Assembly (NCBI GenBank): GCA_041687095.1
Contig: JAWLCQ010000196.1
Span: 1-8,303 of the forward strand
DNA from: JAWLCQ01 sp041687095
GTDB taxonomy: Bacteria > Planctomycetota > Phycisphaerae > SM23-33
DNA length: 8,303 nucleotides
Reading direction: 5' to 3'
Numbering within the stretch: the stretch's first letter is position 1; each line of letters starts with the position of its first letter. The notes beneath the pieces were generated by a model. That model searched no databases. It was not told the DNA's origin and was given only the letters and a program-made list of their open reading frames with translations. Of the stretch, positions 5,595 through 8,303 are shown piece after piece. The position numbers and the translations under genes were made by a program.

Positions 5595-5940
5595 TCCCCA
5601 CCGACCCCGCGTCGGTGGAAGGCGGCTATCGACTACTCGTTCTCTGCGTCTTTCCCCCACCGACCCCGCGTCGGTGGTAAGCGGCTCTTGACTACCCGCA
5701 GCCTTCCCCGATCTCCTTCTTCTCTTCCCCACCGACCCCGCGTCGGTGGTTCAAACGGCTATCGACTACGGGAGGGACGCGCCGCGCCTCCTGCCCGTGG
5801 GAGCCCTGTGGGCCCTGCGGTAGTGAGGAGCCGGCTTACCACCGACACGGGGTCGGTGGGGAGCAGGAGGAAGACGGGGAGCGAAAGGGACCGCCGCTGT
5901 AGTCGATAGCCGCTTACCACCGGCACGGGGCCGGTGGGGA
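5595..5940. repeat. Five copies of a 42-bp hairpin repeat, three direct and two inverted
   Basis: Hairpins at 5598-5618, 5657-5677 and 5729-5749 (plus orientation) and at 5839-5859 and 5917-5937 (inverted). Each has an 8-bp stem (CCACCGAC with GTCGGTGG) and a 5-base loop CCCGC or CCCGT. Each is preceded by TCCC or similar and followed by a conserved tail close to TAAGCGGCTATCGACTAC, which is best kept in copies 1, 3 and 5. Copy 5 has a G-C pair where the others have A-T, a compensatory change. Start-to-start spacing is 59, 72, 110 and 78 bp, too irregular for CRISPR. It fills most of the 0.67-kb gap between two plus-strand genes. Possible roles: REP-like mobile repeats, protein-binding sites or RNA-folding elements. 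Confidence 0.85.
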
Positions 5941-5975
5941 GCAGGAGCGGTCGTGCCCCCCCGCCGGAATGCACC

Positions 5976-6005
5976 TTGACGCTTTGCGAAATGCCCCGGT
6001 AGAAT
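5976..6005 (+). promoter_or_regulatory. Sigma-70-type promoter for the glycosyltransferase gene
   Basis: TTGACG (5976-5981) and TAGAAT (6000-6005) are separated by 18 bp, each differing from consensus at one position. Transcription would start near 6012, giving a leader of about 80 nt. It lies just after the last copy of the 42-bp repeat, which ends at 5940. Confidence 0.6.
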
Positions 6006-6093
6006 CATTCGTCTGGCGTGGGTACGTGATTCCCCGGGCTCCCCCTGCAACCTCGGGCCGCCCGGTACACCGTTGTCGGAGAACAGTGGGTCC

Positions 6094-7629
6094 ATGGACG
6101 TGACGGATTTCCTGCAAGCTGCCTTCATGTCCCTGTACACCTTCGCGCTGGTGATGGTGTCGCTGTACGGGCTCCACCGCTACACCCTGGTGTTCCTCTA
6201 CTTCCGCCACCGCAAGCGGGTGCCCGTCCCCAAGGGCGCCTTCGCCGAACTCCCCCCCGTCACCATCCAGCTCCCGATGTACAACGAGCGCCTCGTGGCC
6301 AAGCGGATCATCGAGACCACCTGCGCCGTCGACTACCCGCGCGAAAAGCTCCAGATCCAGGTCCTCGACGACAGCACGGACAACACGCAGCAGATCGCCC
6401 GCGACACCGTCGAGGCGATGCGGGCCCAGGGCTTCAACGTCGAGTACATCCACCGCGAGGACCGCACGGGCTTCAAGGCCGGGGCGCTCGCCCACGGGCT
6501 GGCCACCGCCACGGGCGAGTTCGTCACCATCTTCGATGCCGACTTCCTCCCCGACCCGCAGATCCTCCAGCGGTCCATCCACCACTTCACCGACCCCAGG
6601 GTCTGCGTCGTGCAGACGCGGTGGGAGCACCTCAACAGCCACGACTCGCTCCTCACCCGCTCGCAGGCCATGTTCCTCGACGGGCACTTCGCCATCGAGC
6701 ACGTCGCCCGCAACCGCAGCGACCGGTTCATGAGTTTCAACGGCACGGCCGGGACGTGGCGCAAGGCCGCCATCGAGGACGCCGGCGGCTGGCAGCATGA
6801 CACGCTGACGGAGGACCTGGACCTGTCGTACCGGGCGCAGTTGAAGGGCTGGCGGTTCGTGTTCCTCCCGGACCTCGCCGCCCCCGCCGAGCTGCCCCCG
6901 GAGATGATGGCGTTCAAGGCCCAGCAGTTCCGCTGGACCAAGGGCGGGGCGCAGGTGGCGCTGAAGATGCTGCCCAAGGTGCTGCTGTCGAAGGCCCCCC
7001 TGAAGGTGAAGGTGGAGGCGTTCTTCCACCTGACGGCGTTCTCGCTGCACCTGTACATGCTGATCCTGGTGACGCTGCTGTTCCCGGCGCTGTTCCTGCA
7101 GTCGACGCCGGTGGACCCCGACTCGTTCTGGCGGGGCGCGTTCGACCTGAGCGTGTTCACGCTGGCGACGATGTCGGCGGCGGTGTTCTACGTCGCGGGG
7201 CAGGTCGAGCTGTTCCGCGACTGGCGGGCGGCCGTTCGATACCTGCCCATGCTGATGTCCCTGGGTGTGGGGATGAGCGTCTCCAACGCCAAGGCCATCC
7301 TCGAGGCCCTGCTGGGCAAGCAGAGCGAGTTCGTCCGCACCCCGAAGTACGGGGAGGGCAAGACGCTCGAGTGCGTGGATGGGCCCGCCCCCGTCCGCCG
7401 CCGGGCCCGCCTGGTCCTGCCGTACATCGAGTTCGGCTTTGGGGTGTACATGGTGCTCTGCCTCGTCTGGGCCGCCGTCACCGGCCGTGCCACGACCAGC
7501 ATGCCCTTCCTCGTCATGTTCGCGTTCGGGTTCTTCTACGTGTCCGTCCTGAGCTTCCACGCCGAGCGCGCCAAGCGCACCGCCACCGCCGCCCGCCTCG
7601 CCCAGGCCCCCGTCACGGTCCGGGACTGA
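6094..7629 (+). CDS. Membrane family 2 glycosyltransferase (cellulose synthase-like)
   Basis: A 511-residue processive-type GT-A glycosyltransferase. An N-terminal membrane helix (about 12-36) is followed by the catalytic domain: VTIQLPMYNE (56-65), VLDDSTDNT (90-98), FDADF (147-151, DxD motif binding the sugar nucleotide and metal), TEDLD (239-243, TED motif with catalytic Asp) and QQFRW (277-281, the Q..RW motif). Four to five membrane segments follow (about 306-336, 350-372, 383-403, 440-488), with SEFVRTPKYG (411-420) between them, typical of CesA/CslA-like members. It probably builds a beta-linked glycan from a nucleotide sugar at the inner membrane; glucan versus mannan cannot be told from sequence alone. 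I chose the ATG at 6094 because GGAGAA lies 10 bases upstream; a TTG seven codons earlier (6073) has no ribosome site. No BcsB or PilZ-type partner is in the window. It fits with the flippase and pyruvyl transferase in exopolysaccharide production. Confidence 0.88.
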   Translation: MDVTDFLQAAFMSLYTFALVMVSLYGLHRYTLVFLYFRHRKRVPVPKGAFAELPPVTIQLPMYNERLVAKRIIETTCAVDYPREKLQIQVLDDSTDNTQQIARDTVEAMRAQGFNVEYIHREDRTGFKAGALAHGLATATGEFVTIFDADFLPDPQILQRSIHHFTDPRVCVVQTRWEHLNSHDSLLTRSQAMFLDGHFAIEHVARNRSDRFMSFNGTAGTWRKAAIEDAGGWQHDTLTEDLDLSYRAQLKGWRFVFLPDLAAPAELPPEMMAFKAQQFRWTKGGAQVALKMLPKVLLSKAPLKVKVEAFFHLTAFSLHLYMLILVTLLFPALFLQSTPVDPDSFWRGAFDLSVFTLATMSAAVFYVAGQVELFRDWRAAVRYLPMLMSLGVGMSVSNAKAILEALLGKQSEFVRTPKYGEGKTLECVDGPAPVRRRARLVLPYIEFGFGVYMVLCLVWAAVTGRATTSMPFLVMFAFGFFYVSVLSFHAERAKRTATAARLAQAPVTVRD

Positions 7630-7669
7630 TCCGCACGACGCCCGCGGAAGGACGGAAGGGATCGGGGCA

Positions 7670-7830
7670 GGGAACCAGGGACCGGGAACCAGGAACCGGG
7701 AACCAGGAACCAGGAACCGGGGACCGGGGAGCAGGAATCGGGGACCAGGAACCGGGAACCAGGAACCGGGAACCAGGAACCAGGAACCAGGAACCAGGGA
7801 CCGGGGAGCAGGAATCGGGGACCCGAGACC
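7670..7830. repeat. Heptanucleotide minisatellite (23 units)
   Basis: Twenty-three uninterrupted 7-bp units of the types GGGAACC, AGGAACC and GGGGACC. The four-unit block at 7719-7746 (ending GGGGAGC-AGGAATC-GGGGACC) recurs 77 bp later, at 7796-7823, with one base changed, so a higher-order repeat of 11 units is present. It is purely intergenic and strongly purine-biased on the plus strand. On the minus strand all frames are open and give a repeating VPGSRFL-type peptide, which explains the long spurious reading frames there. Confidence 0.9.
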
Positions 7831-7849
7831 GGGAGCGGGCTCTTGACCC

Positions 7850-7909
7850 TTCTCCCCCGGGGGAGAAGATGTCCCGAGCGAAGTCGAGGGACAGATGAGG
7901 GGGTCCCTC
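7850..7909. repeat. Palindrome block after the minisatellite
   Basis: A perfect 18-bp palindrome TTCTCCCCCGGGGGAGAA (7850-7867) is followed by TGTCCC (7870-7875) with GGGACA (7888-7893), and an alternative pairing GAGGGAC (7886-7892) with GTCCCTC (7903-7909). It looks like a REP-type intergenic repeat. It could also serve as a bidirectional stop for transcripts from the glycosyltransferase gene, but lacks a T-run. Confidence 0.6.
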
Positions 7910-7921
7910 GCACACCCGCAC

Positions 7922-8297
7922 GCCCCGGAACTCGCACCGGACAATGCCCACGGGACGCTGTTTGTCCCGTGGGACGGTCTGAGCAACCGGACCGCGTTGG
8001 CTCCTGCAGAGGAAGCCTACAGGACAAGGATCGCTCCCCGAGGGATCTACAGCGGACCCCGGTCCGCCTGGGGACGGGGGCAGTTCAGGCGTCCCGTGAT
8101 CGTCGCGCCCGCAATGAACGTCCCCGACCACCTGCCAAACCAATCCGTCCCGTGGCGCGTCCTCGTTTCCTGATCCTCCCGGAGAGTCCGCGGTCGGTCC
8201 GGGGCCTGTGGGTGGATCGGGGACGGTTCGGTTGTCGCAGGCCGTCCCACGGGGCAAACAGCGCCCCGTGGGCATTGCCCAGTGCGAGTTCGGGGGC
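7922..8297. mobile_element. Second long palindromic element (376 bp, ~73-bp inverted arms)
   Basis: Arms 7922-7994 and 8224-8297 are inverted copies at roughly 85-90% identity with one single-base gap. Each arm contains a 10-bp stem hairpin with an identical GCTGTTT loop (7947-7973 on the plus strand, 8246-8272 inverted). The stem differs by a compensatory pair (A-T versus G-C). Between the arms lies a further perfect hairpin, GCGGACC (8052-8058) with GGTCCGC (8061-8067). No credible gene is encoded. Size and symmetry recall the element at 4091-4449, but the sequences are unrelated. The right flank is only 6 bases, so a target duplication cannot be tested. A structured RNA is an alternative. 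Confidence 0.65.
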
Positions 8298-8303
8298 AAG
8301 TGG

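Noticed and set aside
5457..5909. Plus-strand 150-codon frame after the phosphatase gene
   Set aside because: It runs through four of the five 42-bp hairpin repeats, has no recognisable domain, and its composition follows the repeats.
5595..5940. CRISPR array
   Set aside because: Repeat copies are in both orientations, spacing is irregular (59-110 bp), the segments between them are partly related to the repeats, and no cas gene is nearby.
5914..7986. Long minus-strand open frame of 690 codons opposite the glycosyltransferase
   Set aside because: It covers the heptad minisatellite (VPGSRFL-type repeats) and the antisense of a well-supported GT2 gene, with low-complexity composition and no family features.
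7613..8299. Minus-strand frames at the right end giving a repeating PGSWFLVPGS peptide
   Set aside because: All three frames are open because the repeat unit is 7 bp. The peptide is a by-product of the minisatellite, and the rest lies in a palindromic element.

Overview
The window is very GC-rich DNA with an exopolysaccharide and cell-surface gene set. Its intergenic DNA is unusually loaded with hairpins, long inverted repeats and tandem repeats. A PEP-CTERM protein, a lipoprotein phosphatase of the DSP type, and composite REP-like repeats with a GGAGCGCAGCGGA loop together suggest a member of the Planctomycetota (possibly Phycisphaerae-like). This is an inference from style; there is no rRNA or marker gene here.

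Layout. The left 3.7 kb is read on the minus strand. In transcription order it holds a secreted PEP-CTERM protein (3680-2946), a Wzx-like polysaccharide flippase (2746-1079) and a polysaccharide pyruvyl transferase that runs off the left edge (902-<1). Positions 3681-4813 are a divergent, repeat-filled intergenic region: a 29-bp direct repeat, a 359-bp palindromic MITE-like element flanked by a 10-bp direct repeat, a GC hairpin, and a roughly 30-bp tandem array ending in a perfect TATAAT box. The right half is read on the plus strand: a small lipoprotein tyrosine/dual-specificity phosphatase (4814-5422), a 0.67-kb intergenic region with five copies of a 42-bp hairpin repeat, and a membrane-bound family 2 (cellulose-synthase-like) glycosyltransferase (6094-7629) with a good promoter. 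From 7630 to the end there is no credible gene: a 7-bp minisatellite (23 units), a planctomycete-style palindrome block, and a second long palindromic element (7922-8297).

The genes fit surface polysaccharide work: the glycosyltransferase polymerises or extends a glycan at the membrane, the flippase exports lipid-linked units, and the pyruvyl transferase decorates them. PEP-CTERM proteins are typically sorted in bacteria that make exopolysaccharide. The phosphatase may act at the envelope, but no direct link is visible.

The strongest unusual signal is the repeat content. Three unrelated hairpin families (A/B boxes in the MITE, the 42-bp repeat, and the arms of the 7922-8297 element) each differ between copies by compensatory base-pair changes, which suggests that the folded form is kept by selection or by a hairpin-recognising mobility mechanism. 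I did not find a recognisable new enzyme system.
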